Under the pieces are notes generated by a model. The model did not search any database. It saw only the letters and a program-made list of their open reading frames with translations, and was not told the DNA's origin. Below, one piece after another: positions 39,349 through 50,357 of a stretch of DNA of 64,000 nucleotides (position 1 is its first letter; every line of letters starts with the position of its first letter). Position numbers and translations under genes: made by a program. Source of the DNA: an uncultured Clostridia bacterium (GTDB lineage Bacteria; Bacillota; Clostridia; UBA1381); the NCBI GenBank assembly GCA_947627795.1, contig CANQXJ010000002.1, forward strand, positions 1 through 64,000, in the 5' to 3' direction.

Positions 39349-40218
39349 CTAATTCCAAAACGCTTTTTCCAAAACAAGCCGTTCTTCCATGCATTTCGAC
39401 ACACACAGAAACTTTCCGTTTTCGTCGTACAGCCTGTACCGCTGCCCTTCGTCAAGCCCTCGGTACGTCATTCTAACGCCGTTTACTATGCTTTTCGTCT
39501 GCTTTTCGTTTAATTTTATTTCCGGCAAATCAGCGAACAGCGCGTCTACGGGAATCAGCGCGCTTTCCAAATCACCGAGCGACTCCAGCTCCTCGGGCGT
39601 GCGCGCCTGCTCTATCGTGAACATACCCGTTTTGGTGCGTTCGAGCTTGCTCATATACGCGAGCGTACCCAGTTTTTCGCCGATGTCGCGGCAGAGCGTC
39701 CTTATATACGTTCCTTTTGAGCACAGCACGTCGAGCGTAACCGTGTTCTTTTCCAAATCTATATCAAGTATATTTATTTCAAAAACAGTAATTTTCCGCG
39801 CGGGGCGTTCGATTTCTTCGCCCTTCCGCGCAAGCTCATACAGCTTTTTGCCGTCCTTTTTTATCGCGGAGTACATAGGCGGTACCTGCTCGATTTCGCC
39901 GACAAAACCGCTTACCGCCGCGCGTATTTCATCCTCGCCAACGTTTACCTCTCGCCGCCTGATAACATTTCCAGACGCGTCCTGCGTATCGGTTTCCGCT
40001 CCGAGCGTCATTTCCGCGCGGTAGCGCTTATCGGAAAGCGTCAGCATATCCGCAGCCTTCGTCGCGCTTCCTATACATATCGGCAGCACCCCCGACGCGT
40101 CCGGATCGAGCGTACCGGTGTGACCTATTTTTTTTATCCCCGTCAGCCGCCGCATAAAATATACCATATCATGCGACGTTCTGCCGACAGGCTTGTTAAG
40201 TACGATTATTCCGTTCAT
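39349..40218 (-). CDS. truB: tRNA pseudouridine(55) synthase
   Basis: MNGIIVLNKPVGRTSHDMVYFMRRLTGIKKIGHTGTLDPDASGVLPICIGSATK. Start placed at ATG 40218. Confidence 0.96.
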   Translation of the reverse strand: MNGIIVLNKPVGRTSHDMVYFMRRLTGIKKIGHTGTLDPDASGVLPICIGSATKAADMLTLSDKRYRAEMTLGAETDTQDASGNVIRRREVNVGEDEIRAAVSGFVGEIEQVPPMYSAIKKDGKKLYELARKGEEIERPARKITVFEINILDIDLEKNTVTLDVLCSKGTYIRTLCRDIGEKLGTLAYMSKLERTKTGMFTIEQARTPEELESLGDLESALIPVDALFADLPEIKLNEKQTKSIVNGVRMTYRGLDEGQRYRLYDENGKFLCVSKCMEERLVLEKAFWN

Positions 40219-41171
40219 GGCAGCTGCTTTACGCACTCAGCCACAAGAAGCCTTTCCGCTTCTTCAAAGGATTCAGCGCTGATCGTGCAGCCGGACGCTT
40301 TCGTATGACCGCCGCCGCCGAAAACAAGCGCCGCCTTCGACACATCCGCATCGCCGTTTGAGCGTATGCTTGCGCGGATAACGCCGTTCTGATGCTTAAT
40401 GCACACGGCTATCTCAGTTCCCGCGATGCTTCGCGGAATCTCGACAAGATTCGGAGCGTCCTTGACATTCGCGCCGCATTTTTCAAACATTGAGTCGTCA
40501 ACAAGAGCGACCTGTATGCGACCGTCCGCGTAGGAGTGCAGATTTCTGACTATCTCCGAGCGCAGAAGCAGAGTTTCTCTCGAATAAGTGTCAAACAGCA
40601 GCCGCGCGATTTTTTCATGATTTATGTCGTGCTCCAAAAGCTCCGCCGCCGCGCGCATTGTCTTGGGGCGTACGTTGCTGAATTTGAAGCAACCCGTATC
40701 GGAGCAGATGGCGATATATAAATACCTTGCTATTTCGTCGTTTAACTCGATTTCCATAGCCTTGAACAGCGATGTCAATATTTCGCTTGTCGCGGCGGCG
40801 TCTCCGTCCACGAGATTCGCGTCGGCGAAATGAGTGTTTGTATAGTGATGGTCAATATTCACACTGTTTCCTATCTCGTCAAATATTTTACTGCGCGCGC
40901 CGACTCTGCCGAGATCGCCGCAGTCGAGACACACGCATAAATCGTGCCTTTCGGCTAAGCTGATTTCGGGATTATAAATCGTGTATTCGCCGCCCATAAA
41001 TTTAAGATGATCCTCAATATCGTCCTCCGTGTAGCAAACAGCTTCCTTGCCGATAGAGCGCATAGCCGCCGCGAACGCGAAGCATGAGCCCAAAGCGTCC
41101 GGATCCTCATTGACGTGCGGCAAAAGCGCCATCGAGCGCGCCGATTTGATTTTGTTGATGACCTCCTGCAT
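40215..41171 (-). CDS. DHH-family phosphoesterase, NrnA-like
   Basis: LPHVNEDPDALGSCFAFAAAM; CLDCGDLGRVG; NIDHHYTN; FGGGGHTKASGCTI. Confidence 0.92.
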   Translation of the reverse strand: MQEVINKIKSARSMALLPHVNEDPDALGSCFAFAAAMRSIGKEAVCYTEDDIEDHLKFMGGEYTIYNPEISLAERHDLCVCLDCGDLGRVGARSKIFDEIGNSVNIDHHYTNTHFADANLVDGDAAATSEILTSLFKAMEIELNDEIARYLYIAICSDTGCFKFSNVRPKTMRAAAELLEHDINHEKIARLLFDTYSRETLLLRSEIVRNLHSYADGRIQVALVDDSMFEKCGANVKDAPNLVEIPRSIAGTEIAVCIKHQNGVIRASIRSNGDADVSKAALVFGGGGHTKASGCTISAESFEEAERLLVAECVKQLP

Positions 41172-41194
41172 TATTCCACCCCTATATAATAAAT

Positions 41195-41539
41195 TTATTC
41201 GTTTTTCTTTTCCACGCTTTTTAAAAGCTTCTCAATGTGCGCGCCGTGCTCTATCGAATGGTCTAATTCAAACACAAACTCCGGCGTATAACGCAGATCT
41301 ATCTTTTTGCCTATCTCACGCCGCACAAAGCCGGCCGCGCTCCTCAAACCCTCCATAGCCTTTTTTTTGGTTTCCTCATCGCCCATGACCGAGATATACG
41401 CCTTCGCGTAACGCAAATCACTCGTGACGTTTACGGCGACAACGCTCGTCATCATGGGTATGCGCGTGTCCTTTAAATTGCGTATCACGTTCGCCAGCTC
41501 GCGGCGAACCTCTTCGTTTATTTTGTCAATTCTTGCCAT
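41195..41539 (-). CDS. rbfA: Ribosome-binding factor A
   Basis: INEEVRRELANVIRNLKDTRIPMMTSVVAVNVTSDLRYAKAYISV; RYTPEFVFELDHSIEHGAHIEKLL. Confidence 0.95.
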   Translation of the reverse strand: MARIDKINEEVRRELANVIRNLKDTRIPMMTSVVAVNVTSDLRYAKAYISVMGDEETKKKAMEGLRSAAGFVRREIGKKIDLRYTPEFVFELDHSIEHGAHIEKLLKSVEKKNE

Positions 41540-41545
41540 AATCCT

Positions 41546-44092
41546 TTATCTTTCTATCTCTTCCATGATATAACACTCGATTATATCGCCCTCTTTGACA
41601 TCATTGAAGTTTTCAATTCCCAAACCGCACTCAAAGTTTTCCGAAACCTCTCTCGCGTCGTCCTTGAATCGCTTCAAGCTGTCAATTTTGCCGTCGTGAA
41701 CAACAATTCCGTTGCGCACGATACGGATATTCGCGTTGCGGCGGATAACGCCCTGCGTAACGTAGCAGCCCGCGATAGTACCGACTCCCGAAACCTTAAA
41801 TGTCTGGCGAACCTCAGCGTAGCCGAGCATAACCTCTTTAAACTCGGGATCGAGCATACCCTTCATAGCGGCTTCAATTTCCTCTATCGCCTGATAGATT
41901 ACGCTGTAAAGCCGTATATCAACGTCCTGCTGCTCCGCCGCGCTCAGCGCGCCCGCGTCGGGACGCACGTTAAAGCCTACGATGATCGCGTTTGACGCGT
42001 TCGCGAGCATTACGTCGGATTCGTTGATCGCGCCGACGCCGCCGTGTATAGCTCTTACGCGCACCTCGTCGTTGGAGAGCTTCTCGAGCGACTGCCTAAC
42101 TGCCTCGACCGAGCCTTGAACGTCGGCTTTTATGATAACGTCAAGCTCCTTCATCTTGCCCTCGTCTATCTGACTGAACAGATTGTCGAGCGACACCTTT
42201 ACGACCTGATTGAACTTGTTCTCCTGCATTTCCTGCTTGCGCTGGAGAGCTACCTCGCGCGCGAGCTTCTCGTTATCGACAACATACATCTTATCGCCGC
42301 CCGTGGGCGCTTCGTTAAGACCGACAACCTCGACCGGAGTTGACGGAGCGGCAGTCTTTACGCGTCTGCCCTTGTCGTTTACCATAGCGCGTACATGACC
42401 TACAGCCGTTCCCGCGATTATAAAGTCGCCGACCTTAAGAGTGCCGTTCTGAACGAGCACAGTCGCGACAGGACCGCGTCCCTTATCGACCTTCGCTTCG
42501 ATTACCGTGCCTATGGCGGCTCTGTTCGGATTAGCTTTTAATTCCTGCATATCCGCGACGAGCAGGACCATTTCGAGAAGTCCGTCTATGTTGATTTTCT
42601 GTTTCGCCGATACCTCAACGCAAACCGTGTCGCCGCCCCATTCCTCGGGAACAAGGTCGTATTCCATAAGCATCTGCTTTACTCTGTCGGGGTTCGCGCC
42701 TTCTTTATCTATCTTATTTATCGCCACGATAATCGTAACTCCCGCCGCTTTCGCGTGGTTTATCGCCTCTATCGTCTGCGGCATAACGCCGTCGTCCGCC
42801 GCGACCACGAGTATAGCGACGTCCGTAACCTGCGCGCCGCGCGCTCTCATCGTCGTGAACGCTTCGTGACCTGGCGTGTCGAGGAACGTTATGATTCTGT
42901 CGTTGAGCGTTACGCTGTACGCGCCTATATGCTGAGTGATACCGCCGGCTTCGGTCGAAATAACGCTCGTGTGACGTATCGCGTCAAGCAGCGACGTTTT
43001 GCCGTGGTCTACGTGTCCCATAACAACTACTACCGGCGGACGCGGCGTTAAATCCTCGTCCTTGTCGGTTTCGTCTATGTCCATGAAAAGTCTGTCCTCT
43101 TTTGTAAGAACGACCTCCTGATTTACCTTTATGCCGAATTCGTCTCCGATAAGCTGCGCGGTCTCAAAGTCTATCGACTGATTGAGCGTAGCCATAACGC
43201 CGAGCATCATAAGCTTTTTAACGACCTCCGCGCCCGTCTTTCCCATCATCGAGGCGAACTCGCCGACCGCGATCGTTTCGGGGATCTCGATTTCGGTAAT
43301 TACTTTAGGCTTCGGCTTCTGCTTGGGCTTCGCGATAACCTTTTCGGTCTTGTCCTGCTTGCCCTTGCCCTTCTTATTATTGCGTCTCCTGCCGCCGTCC
43401 ATTCTGATATTTTCGGCGAGACTTTCAATTCTTTCGCGGCTGTCGATGCTGTCCGTCTCGATCGTGGACTGACGCGTATCGACATGGCGGCGGTGCTCCG
43501 AAGTCTTTACTATATATTCCTCGGACGTATTCGAGTGGTCAACGTTGCTTAAATCTATCTTCTGTCCGCCCTGCTTCTTTGCCTGCTTTTTCTGATGCTT
43601 TCTGCGGTCACTTTGAGCTTTTTCCTGTTTTTTAGCTTCCGGTTTTTCCTGCTTTTCCTGTTTTGCAGCTTCGGCTTTCGCCTTCTCGGCAGCCTCCTTA
43701 GCCGCTTTTTCGGCTGCTTCCTTTTTGGCTTTTTCCTTAGCCGCCTTTTCGGCTGCTTCTTTTTCGGCTTTTTCCTTAGCGGCTTTTTCCGCCGCTTCTT
43801 TAGCGGCTCTTTCAGCTTCAGCCTTTTCTTTTTCGGCTTCTTCCTTTGCAGTCCGTTCTGATTGAACGCGCTCAAGAATAGCGGCGCGCTCCGATATAAG
43901 CTCCGCCTCATCCGCCATGTTCTGCTGCGTGTAAATTTCAAATATAAGACTGATTTGCTCCTCGTTAAGCAAGCTTGCAGCGTTCTTTACGGTTACGCCG
44001 TAATCGCCGAGTTTTGCTATCATATCTTTACCTGTTATTTTAAAGCTTTTCGCGATTTCACTGAGCTTTATGGTTTCAGCCATTTTCATCAT
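41546..44092 (-). CDS. infB: Translation initiation factor IF-2
   Basis: [41 protein letters not shown]-terminal K/E/A-rich linker. Confidence 0.97.
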   Translation of the reverse strand: MMKMAETIKLSEIAKSFKITGKDMIAKLGDYGVTVKNAASLLNEEQISLIFEIYTQQNMADEAELISERAAILERVQSERTAKEEAEKEKAEAERAAKEAAEKAAKEKAEKEAAEKAAKEKAKKEAAEKAAKEAAEKAKAEAAKQEKQEKPEAKKQEKAQSDRRKHQKKQAKKQGGQKIDLSNVDHSNTSEEYIVKTSEHRRHVDTRQSTIETDSIDSRERIESLAENIRMDGGRRRNNKKGKGKQDKTEKVIAKPKQKPKPKVITEIEIPETIAVGEFASMMGKTGAEVVKKLMMLGVMATLNQSIDFETAQLIGDEFGIKVNQEVVLTKEDRLFMDIDETDKDEDLTPRPPVVVVMGHVDHGKTSLLDAIRHTSVISTEAGGITQHIGAYSVTLNDRIITFLDTPGHEAFTTMRARGAQVTDVAILVVAADDGVMPQTIEAINHAKAAGVTIIVAINKIDKEGANPDRVKQMLMEYDLVPEEWGGDTVCVEVSAKQKINIDGLLEMVLLVADMQELKANPNRAAIGTVIEAKVDKGRGPVATVLVQNGTLKVGDFIIAGTAVGHVRAMVNDKGRRVKTAAPSTPVEVVGLNEAPTGGDKMYVVDNEKLAREVALQRKQEMQENKFNQVVKVSLDNLFSQIDEGKMKELDVIIKADVQGSVEAVRQSLEKLSNDEVRVRAIHGGVGAINESDVMLANASNAIIVGFNVRPDAGALSAAEQQDVDIRLYSVIYQAIEEIEAAMKGMLDPEFKEVMLGYAEVRQTFKVSGVGTIAGCYVTQGVIRRNANIRIVRNGIVVHDGKIDSLKRFKDDAREVSENFECGLGIENFNDVKEGDIIECYIMEEIER

Positions 44093-44097
44093 CCTTT

Positions 44098-44370
44098 CTA
44101 TATATTCCCGATCTGTACAAGCTTTTCCGCTTCTTTATAAATATCTTTCGGAACGGCGCATTTGAAATGCTTTTCTATACCCTTCTTCTTTTCGGCGAGA
44201 CGGATGCAGCTGATATTTCTGCAGATATACGCTCCCCGCCCGAACAGCTTTTTATTCATGTCGATTTTTACGCCGTTTTCAGTGCGTACGAACCTTATAA
44301 GTCCGTTCTGCGGCTGCATATTTCTGCAAGCCACGCACATTCTCTCCGGTACATGCGCCATTTCCTTCAC
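44098..44370 (-). CDS. ylxR: YlxR/RnpM family protein (DUF448)
   Basis: [46 protein letters not shown]. Confidence 0.9.
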   Translation of the reverse strand: MKEMAHVPERMCVACRNMQPQNGLIRFVRTENGVKIDMNKKLFGRGAYICRNISCIRLAEKKKGIEKHFKCAVPKDIYKEAEKLVQIGNI

Positions 44371-44374
44371 CTCG

Positions 44375-45397
44375 TTATTCGGTTATAATATCTATCTTCC
44401 AGCCTGTGAGCCTTGCCGCGAGCCTTACGTTTTGTCCCGCTTTACCGATCGCGAGCGAAAGCTGATATTCCGGAACAGTTACTCTCGCGCATTTTTCTTC
44501 TGCGTTTATGTCTATTGAAACTACGTTTGACGGGCTGAGACTTGCCGCTATAAATTCCGCCGGATCCTCGCTCCATTTTACTATGTCAATTTTCTCATTG
44601 CCCAATTCGTCGCCTATGTTTTGAACGCGTGTTCCTTTAGGACCTATGCATGAGCCTTGAGCGTCTATGTTCGGATCGTTCGAGTATACCGCGATTTTTG
44701 TCCGTGAGCCGCCCTCGCGCGCTATGCCCTTTATTTCCACGATTCCGTCCGCAATTTCGGGAACCTCCGTTTCAAACAATCTCCTTACAAGTCCGGGATG
44801 TGTTCTTGACAGAATTATCTGCGTTCCGCGAGAGGAGTTTCTCACCTCGCTCACATAGCATTTTATAGTTTTTCCGACTTCGTAATGCTCTCCCGGAACC
44901 TGCTCGTGAGCAGGCATAAACGCTTCGAGCTTTCCTATATCAACGTATACGTTTCCGCGTTCTATTCTTTCGATAGGACCGCTTACAATATCGTTTGTTT
45001 TTTCTGTGAATTCGCTGTATAATATGCCGCGCTCCGCTTCTCTGAGCCTTTGCGTTACCACCTGCTTCGCTGTCATGGCGCTTATTCTGCCGAAATTTTT
45101 CGGCGTTACTTCAAGCGTTACAAGATCTCCTATTTGGTACTGCGGGAAAATCTTTTTCGCGTCCTCCAAAGAAATCTGCTCGACGTCGTTTTCGACCTTC
45201 TCAACGACTTCCTTTTGCGCCATTACTCGTATATTGCCGGTTTCGCGGTCAATGAGCACCGTTACGTTCTGGGCTGAGTTAAAGTTCTTTTTATATGCGG
45301 CGACGAGCGCCGCGTCAAGGGCATCCAGGATTATGTCCTGGCTTATGCCTTTTTCCTCGCAAAGCTCCATCAAAGCTTCCATAAATTCCTGATTCAT
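44375..45397 (-). CDS. nusA: Transcription termination/antitermination protein NusA
   Basis: MNQEFMEALMELCEEKGISQDIILDALDAALVAAYKKNF; SNDPNIDAQGSCIGPKGTRVQNIGDELGNEKIDIVKWSEDPAEFIAASLSPSNV. Confidence 0.96.
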   Translation of the reverse strand: MNQEFMEALMELCEEKGISQDIILDALDAALVAAYKKNFNSAQNVTVLIDRETGNIRVMAQKEVVEKVENDVEQISLEDAKKIFPQYQIGDLVTLEVTPKNFGRISAMTAKQVVTQRLREAERGILYSEFTEKTNDIVSGPIERIERGNVYVDIGKLEAFMPAHEQVPGEHYEVGKTIKCYVSEVRNSSRGTQIILSRTHPGLVRRLFETEVPEIADGIVEIKGIAREGGSRTKIAVYSNDPNIDAQGSCIGPKGTRVQNIGDELGNEKIDIVKWSEDPAEFIAASLSPSNVVSIDINAEEKCARVTVPEYQLSLAIGKAGQNVRLAARLTGWKIDIITE

Positions 45398-45415
45398 TTT
45401 TATTCGCGTCCTTTC

Positions 45416-45880
45416 TCAAAACCTGAATGATAATTTTATATATGCCGCCTGTTTGACGGGGATTTCAATCGTTTTATCCCCGCGGGCGATAATTGCCGTT
45501 TTGTTTTCGTAGCCTGTAAGCGTGCCCGTAAATTCCTTCGCGCCGTCGTCAAGAGCCTTAAAGAGCTTCACGTCGACCTCGCGTCCGATATAGTATTTAA
45601 ATTCCCTGTCCTTCGCGAGCCGCCTGTCAATACCGGGGGAGGAAACCTCCAGCACATAGTTTCCCTCGATGGGGTCGGCTGCGTCGAGCGCCGTCTCAAC
45701 CGCTTTTGAAAACGCTTCGCACTCGTCTATGCCCACTCCTCCTTCGCGGTCTATATAAAAGCACAGGGCATAGCCGTCCGGACGCTTTTCATACGATGCG
45801 TCCACGATATAAACCCCCTGTTCCTCCGCGACAGGCTCGCCTAAGGCAAGAGCTGTTTTTTCTATTTCCTTAGAAGTCAT
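45416..45880 (-). CDS. rimP: Ribosome maturation factor RimP
   Basis: LRFYIDREGGVGID-type motif (CFYIDREGGVGIDECEAFSKAVETALD), LEVSSPGIDRRL; upstream of nusA. Confidence 0.94.
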   Translation of the reverse strand: MTSKEIEKTALALGEPVAEEQGVYIVDASYEKRPDGYALCFYIDREGGVGIDECEAFSKAVETALDAADPIEGNYVLEVSSPGIDRRLAKDREFKYYIGREVDVKLFKALDDGAKEFTGTLTGYENKTAIIARGDKTIEIPVKQAAYIKLSFRF

Positions 45881-45914
45881 TTACTTACCTCCGAAAAATT
45901 TAATTCTACAAATC

Positions 45915-45940
45915 GAAAGAGTGGGCAAACCCACTCTTTC
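45915..45940. terminator. 11-bp perfect hairpin between LCP gene and rimP
   Basis: gaaagagtggg-caaa-cccactctttc. Confidence 0.6.
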
Positions 45941-46031
45941 TGAATAAACAATATTCCGATACACACATTATATCATGTTAATGACAATATTGCAAGTATT
46001 TTTTTTTATATTTTGTAAATTTTTTTATGTA

Positions 46032-47375
46032 TTAATAATCACTGTCATCATAGCCGGATTCATCATAATCTTCATCCGAGTAGTCTGTATCATCATAATC
46101 GCTCTCCGAATCGTAACCGTCAAGGCTGCCGCTGCCTGAATAAATATCGTAATCATAATCCGAATCATTGCTTTCGTTATCCCGGTTTGTTTCATATGAC
46201 GCCTGTTCGGAATAGCTTGAATTGCCGGAATCATTTCCGGAGTAATCGGTATCCGTCGAGTCAGCAGAACTGTAAGAATATCCGGATGAGCCCGATGACG
46301 AGCCTGACGATTCGTCGTAGTCGATATATCCGTCATCATCGCTGTCAAAGTCATCACCGTACATATCGGTGAGATTGGGATTTTCTATAGTCAGGTTGTC
46401 CGCAGGATAACCGAATACCGTCTGCACAAGCTCGCGCGTGGCTTCGAGGTCAACCTCCCATACGTCCTGTGTCGCTCCGTCGAGAACATACTTGTCAAAA
46501 TGTCCCGGAAGCTCGTATGAGGTTATTTTATCACTGCTGAAATCAGCTGCGTATTTTGAATATTTAACTACGTCCTTAACTGTGAGATTTGTCTTAACCT
46601 CCTCGCTTATCGCTTTGAAAATCGCGGGAATTTTAAGCACCAGCCCCGCGTTTACCTTTTGGTCAACAACAGCTTTTATAAACTCCTGCTGCAGCTTCAT
46701 TCGGCTTCCGTCGCCGTCGAAGTAGCCGCCGATATAGCCGCCCCTGCCGTCGTTTAAGTCGGAATCCCAGTTGCCGTGGCGGAAACGCATAACCCATACC
46801 GCCTGTGAACCGTTTAAGCCGTACGTTCCGGGAGGAAGGTCTATATGAAGGCTTTGTACCGGGTCGTCATATACCATACCTTGTCCGTCCCCGCAGATGT
46901 CGGGGATGGTAAATTCAATCGGACCGAGCTCGTTTATTACGTGCGCCACTCCGTCGAGCGAGAAGTCTATATAGTAGTTAATCGGAATACCCGTAATTCT
47001 CGTGACCGCCTCAACCGTCGCCTCCGCTCCGCCGATTTTTCCGTTTGTCATATACGCGTGAGCCGCGTTTATTTTCTGATAACGGTTACCGACGAACATT
47101 CTCGTGTCGCGCGGAATTGAGAGCATATTTACGGTGCCTGTTTCGGTATTATACTGCGCAAGCATAATTGCGTCCGTGCGAAGCCCGTCCATATCGGTGC
47201 ACATCAGCAGCACGTTTATTTTGCCTGTTCCGGTGTCAACGGTTGCCGTGTTCGTGTCGTCGGCAAGGGACTCTCCCGTGTCGAAATTCATTCCTAGGCA
47301 AATAAAAGCCGCCGCGGCTACTACCGCAAGAGAAATGCCGAGCACCTGAAAATATCGTTTTATGTTAAATTTCAT
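46032..47375 (-). CDS. LytR-CpsA-Psr (LCP) family cell-wall ligase with acidic Ser/Tyr/Asp-rich C-terminal tail
   Basis: INVLLMCTDMDGLRTDAIMLAQYNTETGTVNMLSIPRDTRMFV...KINAAHAY; start ATG 47375 with RBS aaggag. Confidence 0.93.
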   Translation of the reverse strand: MKFNIKRYFQVLGISLAVVAAAAFICLGMNFDTGESLADDTNTATVDTGTGKINVLLMCTDMDGLRTDAIMLAQYNTETGTVNMLSIPRDTRMFVGNRYQKINAAHAYMTNGKIGGAEATVEAVTRITGIPINYYIDFSLDGVAHVINELGPIEFTIPDICGDGQGMVYDDPVQSLHIDLPPGTYGLNGSQAVWVMRFRHGNWDSDLNDGRGGYIGGYFDGDGSRMKLQQEFIKAVVDQKVNAGLVLKIPAIFKAISEEVKTNLTVKDVVKYSKYAADFSSDKITSYELPGHFDKYVLDGATQDVWEVDLEATRELVQTVFGYPADNLTIENPNLTDMYGDDFDSDDDGYIDYDESSGSSSGSSGYSYSSADSTDTDYSGNDSGNSSYSEQASYETNRDNESNDSDYDYDIYSGSGSLDGYDSESDYDDTDYSDEDYDESGYDDSDY

Positions 47376-47510
47376 CTTAAAATTCTCCTTAAATGCTTTA
47401 ACAATGCAGTTACACACCATAATTATAGCACAATAATTTTTGTAATGCTATAGAAAAACTATGAACAATATATTACATTTTGGTTACAGCATTGACATAT
47501 TTTACTGTGT

Positions 47511-48137
47511 TTATACGTTTCTTTTTTCGGCTTCAGCTTTGGAGAACGTGCAGCCGCAATAGTTTTGGCGGTATAAACCATACTCTGCGGAAAGCTCGCA
47601 GGAACGTTTGTAACCGTTTCGTTTTTTGAAGTCGGAGAAAAGATAATTAACATCGTATTCGGCGGACAGCTTTGCGCCGATTTCGTTTAATTTCTGCGCG
47701 TTTTTGTGCGGACTTATTGAGAGAGTTGTTGTGAAATAGTCCGCACCGAGCTCATTCGCTTTTTCAGCCGCTTTTCTCATACGCAGCTCGTAGCATTTAA
47801 AGCACCGCTCTCCGCCCTCGGGCAGATCCTCAAGCCCGCGCGAAATTTCCGAAAATCTCTCGGGATCGTACTCGCCCTCGATAAATTTCACCTCACCCTT
47901 CAGCGGCATTTCCGAAATAAGCCGCTTAAGCTCGTTCACGCGGTGTTCAAACTCGGACGCGGGAGAAATGTTGGGGTTATAATAAAAAACCGTAATATCA
48001 AAAATACCGCTCAGATATTCAAGCACGTAGCTCGAGCACGGCGCGCAGCACGCGTGGAGCAAGAGCGACGGCGTTTTTTCGGCGGCTTGTATGTCCTTTA
48101 TTGTTTTATCGAGTATTATCTGATAATTTTCCTTCAT
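47511..48137 (-). CDS. queH: Epoxyqueuosine reductase QueH
   Basis: SLLLHACCAPCSSYVLEYL...VFYYNPNISPASEFEHR...GGERCFKCYELRM...SELSAEYGLYRQNYCGCTFS-type CC and YCGC motifs. Confidence 0.9.
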   Translation of the reverse strand: MKENYQIILDKTIKDIQAAEKTPSLLLHACCAPCSSYVLEYLSGIFDITVFYYNPNISPASEFEHRVNELKRLISEMPLKGEVKFIEGEYDPERFSEISRGLEDLPEGGERCFKCYELRMRKAAEKANELGADYFTTTLSISPHKNAQKLNEIGAKLSAEYDVNYLFSDFKKRNGYKRSCELSAEYGLYRQNYCGCTFSKAEAEKRNV

Positions 48138-48282
48138 ATTTTTATAAGAAGCCTTTCCTGATTTATGAACACAATTTTATCATATTTTTATATGAATGTA
48201 AATAATCAAATCAATTTATTGCAATTATTATTTTAATGTGATATAATTAACCCGAATATGAAATCGAAAGGAATTTATCGAA

Positions 48283-49623
48283 ATGAGAAAGCTTTTGGCG
48301 GTATGGCTGGGCAAGGCGCTCACTATAGCCGGTAGAATGATAGGAAAGAAATCATCGTCAAGCCCGGGCGAATACGCTTTAAAAATATGTCCCAATCTCG
48401 TTAAAGGGCTTAACAAGCATATAAAAAAGGGAATAATCGTAACCTGCGGCACGAACGGCAAGACCACAACGAACAATCTGCTCTGCTCCGCGCTTGAAGC
48501 AAAGGGCTATAAGGTGCTCTGCAACCGTCTCGGCGCGAATATGCTGAACGGCATTGCCACGACCATAATTCAGGCTTCGGACATATTCGGCAGATTTTCC
48601 GCCGATTACGCATGCCTCGAGGTGGACGAAGCGTACACGCCGATTATCTTCGACCACTTCAAGCCCGACGTAATGGTAATAACGAATCTTTTCCGCGACC
48701 AGCTCGACCGCTACGGTGAGATCGATATTACGACTTCGATAATAAAGCGCGCGATAGCGAAAGCGCCGAATCTGAAAATAATATTAAACGGCGACGATCC
48801 TCTCTGCGTGCAGTTCGGCAAGGAAAAGAACGTAACGCCGTACTACTACGGCATTTCCGAAAAGGTGCTGCCGCAGCTCGACGACACAAAGGAGGGGCGT
48901 TTCTGCCCCGTGTGCGGCGAGGAGCAGAAGTACCGCTTTTACCACTACAGCCAGCTCGGCGATTTCTATTGTCCGCACTGCGGCTTTAAGCGTCCGAAAA
49001 TTGACTTTGAGGTAAAGAATGTCGTTCTCCAGCCCAAAATGAAATTTACTATAAACGGACAGCCGATGGAGATAAATTACAAGGGTTTCTACAATATATA
49101 TAATCTCGTGGCGGTATACGGCGCGATGACGGCTCTCGGCGAGAGCACGGATGACTTCGCGGCGCTTCTCACAGGCTACAAGCCGCAGATAGGCAGAATG
49201 CAGGAATTCGATTTGGGCAAGCCCGTTATTTTGAGTCTTTCAAAAAATCCGGCGGGCTTCAATCAGGCAATCGCGACGGTAAACACCGATAAGCGGCTCA
49301 AAGATGTGATAATAGCGATAAACGACAAGGCGAACGACGGGCGCGACGTTTCGTGGCTCTGGGACGTTGATTTTGATAAAATAGCCGACAGAAACATGAA
49401 CACGCTCACCACAACGGGTATACGCGTGTGGGATATAAGTCTCAGGTTCAAATACGCGGGAATAAACCCCGACCACATGACAAGCAGTATGCACGAGGCG
49501 GTGGAGCGGTGCCTGAGCACCGGCTCGGAGGTCGTGTACGTGCTCGTAAACTACACCGCGCTTTATCCCACGGAAGCCGTGCTTAACGATTTTGTGAAAA
49601 AGACGGGGAGGGAAGAAAAATGA
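48283..49623 (+). CDS. murT: Lipid II isoglutaminyl synthase, MurT subunit
   Basis: IIVTCGTNGKTTTNNLLCSALEAKGYKVLCNRLGANMLNGIATT; CPVCGEEQKYRFYHYSQLGDFYCPHCGFKRP; C-terminal DUF1727-like. Confidence 0.93.
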   Translation: MRKLLAVWLGKALTIAGRMIGKKSSSSPGEYALKICPNLVKGLNKHIKKGIIVTCGTNGKTTTNNLLCSALEAKGYKVLCNRLGANMLNGIATTIIQASDIFGRFSADYACLEVDEAYTPIIFDHFKPDVMVITNLFRDQLDRYGEIDITTSIIKRAIAKAPNLKIILNGDDPLCVQFGKEKNVTPYYYGISEKVLPQLDDTKEGRFCPVCGEEQKYRFYHYSQLGDFYCPHCGFKRPKIDFEVKNVVLQPKMKFTINGQPMEINYKGFYNIYNLVAVYGAMTALGESTDDFAALLTGYKPQIGRMQEFDLGKPVILSLSKNPAGFNQAIATVNTDKRLKDVIIAINDKANDGRDVSWLWDVDFDKIADRNMNTLTTTGIRVWDISLRFKYAGINPDHMTSSMHEAVERCLSTGSEVVYVLVNYTALYPTEAVLNDFVKKTGREEK

Positions 49624-50345
49624 AAATAAAAATTCTTCATCTATATCCCGACCTGCTGAATCTCTACGGCGACAAGGGAAATATAGAATGTATGCGTATG
49701 CGCCTCGTATGGCGCGGGATCGACGCGGAGGTCGTGAAATACACCTGCGAGGACACGGGCTTCGATTTGTCGGACATCGACATAGTGTTCGTCGGCGGCG
49801 GCTCGGACAGGGAGCAGAAAATAGTCTGCCACCGACTGCTCGAACATAAGAAGGATTTACAGGAATACGTAGAAAACGGCGGCGCGCTCGTCGCGGTGTG
49901 CGGCGGGTACCAGCTTTTGGGCAAATACTATAAATTAGAGGACGAAACGATAGAAGGGCTTGACATACTCGATATATACACCGAACAGGGCAAAAAGCGC
50001 CTTATAGGAAACATAGTGCTGAAGTCTGATTTTATAGATCAGAAGATAGTAGGATTCGAGAACCACGGCGGGCGCACATATATAGGCAAGCACATGCCGC
50101 TCGGAAAGGTTCTGTATGGTTACGGAAACGAGGAAAAGTCGGGCGCGGAGGGCGTTATATACAAAAACGTAATAGCGACGTACCTGCACGGACCGCTGTT
50201 CCCGAAAAACCCGCAGCTTTGTGATTACGTACTGACTGCGGCGCTGAAGAAGAAATACCCCGATTTTACGGAGCTTGCGCCGCTTGACGACAGCCTGGAA
50301 AACACGGCGAATAAATATATTGTTGATAGGTTTAAATCAGATTAG
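49620..50345 (+). CDS. gatD: Lipid II isoglutaminyl synthase, GatD glutamine amidotransferase subunit
   Basis: HLYPDLLNLYGDKGNIECMRMRLVWRGIDAEV; ALVAVCGGYQLLGKYY; overlaps murT by 4 bp. Confidence 0.93.
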   Translation: MKIKILHLYPDLLNLYGDKGNIECMRMRLVWRGIDAEVVKYTCEDTGFDLSDIDIVFVGGGSDREQKIVCHRLLEHKKDLQEYVENGGALVAVCGGYQLLGKYYKLEDETIEGLDILDIYTEQGKKRLIGNIVLKSDFIDQKIVGFENHGGRTYIGKHMPLGKVLYGYGNEEKSGAEGVIYKNVIATYLHGPLFPKNPQLCDYVLTAALKKKYPDFTELAPLDDSLENTANKYIVDRFKSD

Positions 50346-50357
50346 GATTGATGGAAA

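Noticed and set aside
43555-43941. K/R-rich 128-aa ORF and the opposite-strand F/L-rich ORF at 43595-43861
   Set aside because: Alternate frames of the low-complexity K/E/A linker of infB, not separate genes.
46032-46370. Repetitive gat/tca-rich DNA as a possible CRISPR or tandem array
   Set aside because: No regular repeat-spacer periodicity; it is codon-level low complexity in the LCP tail.
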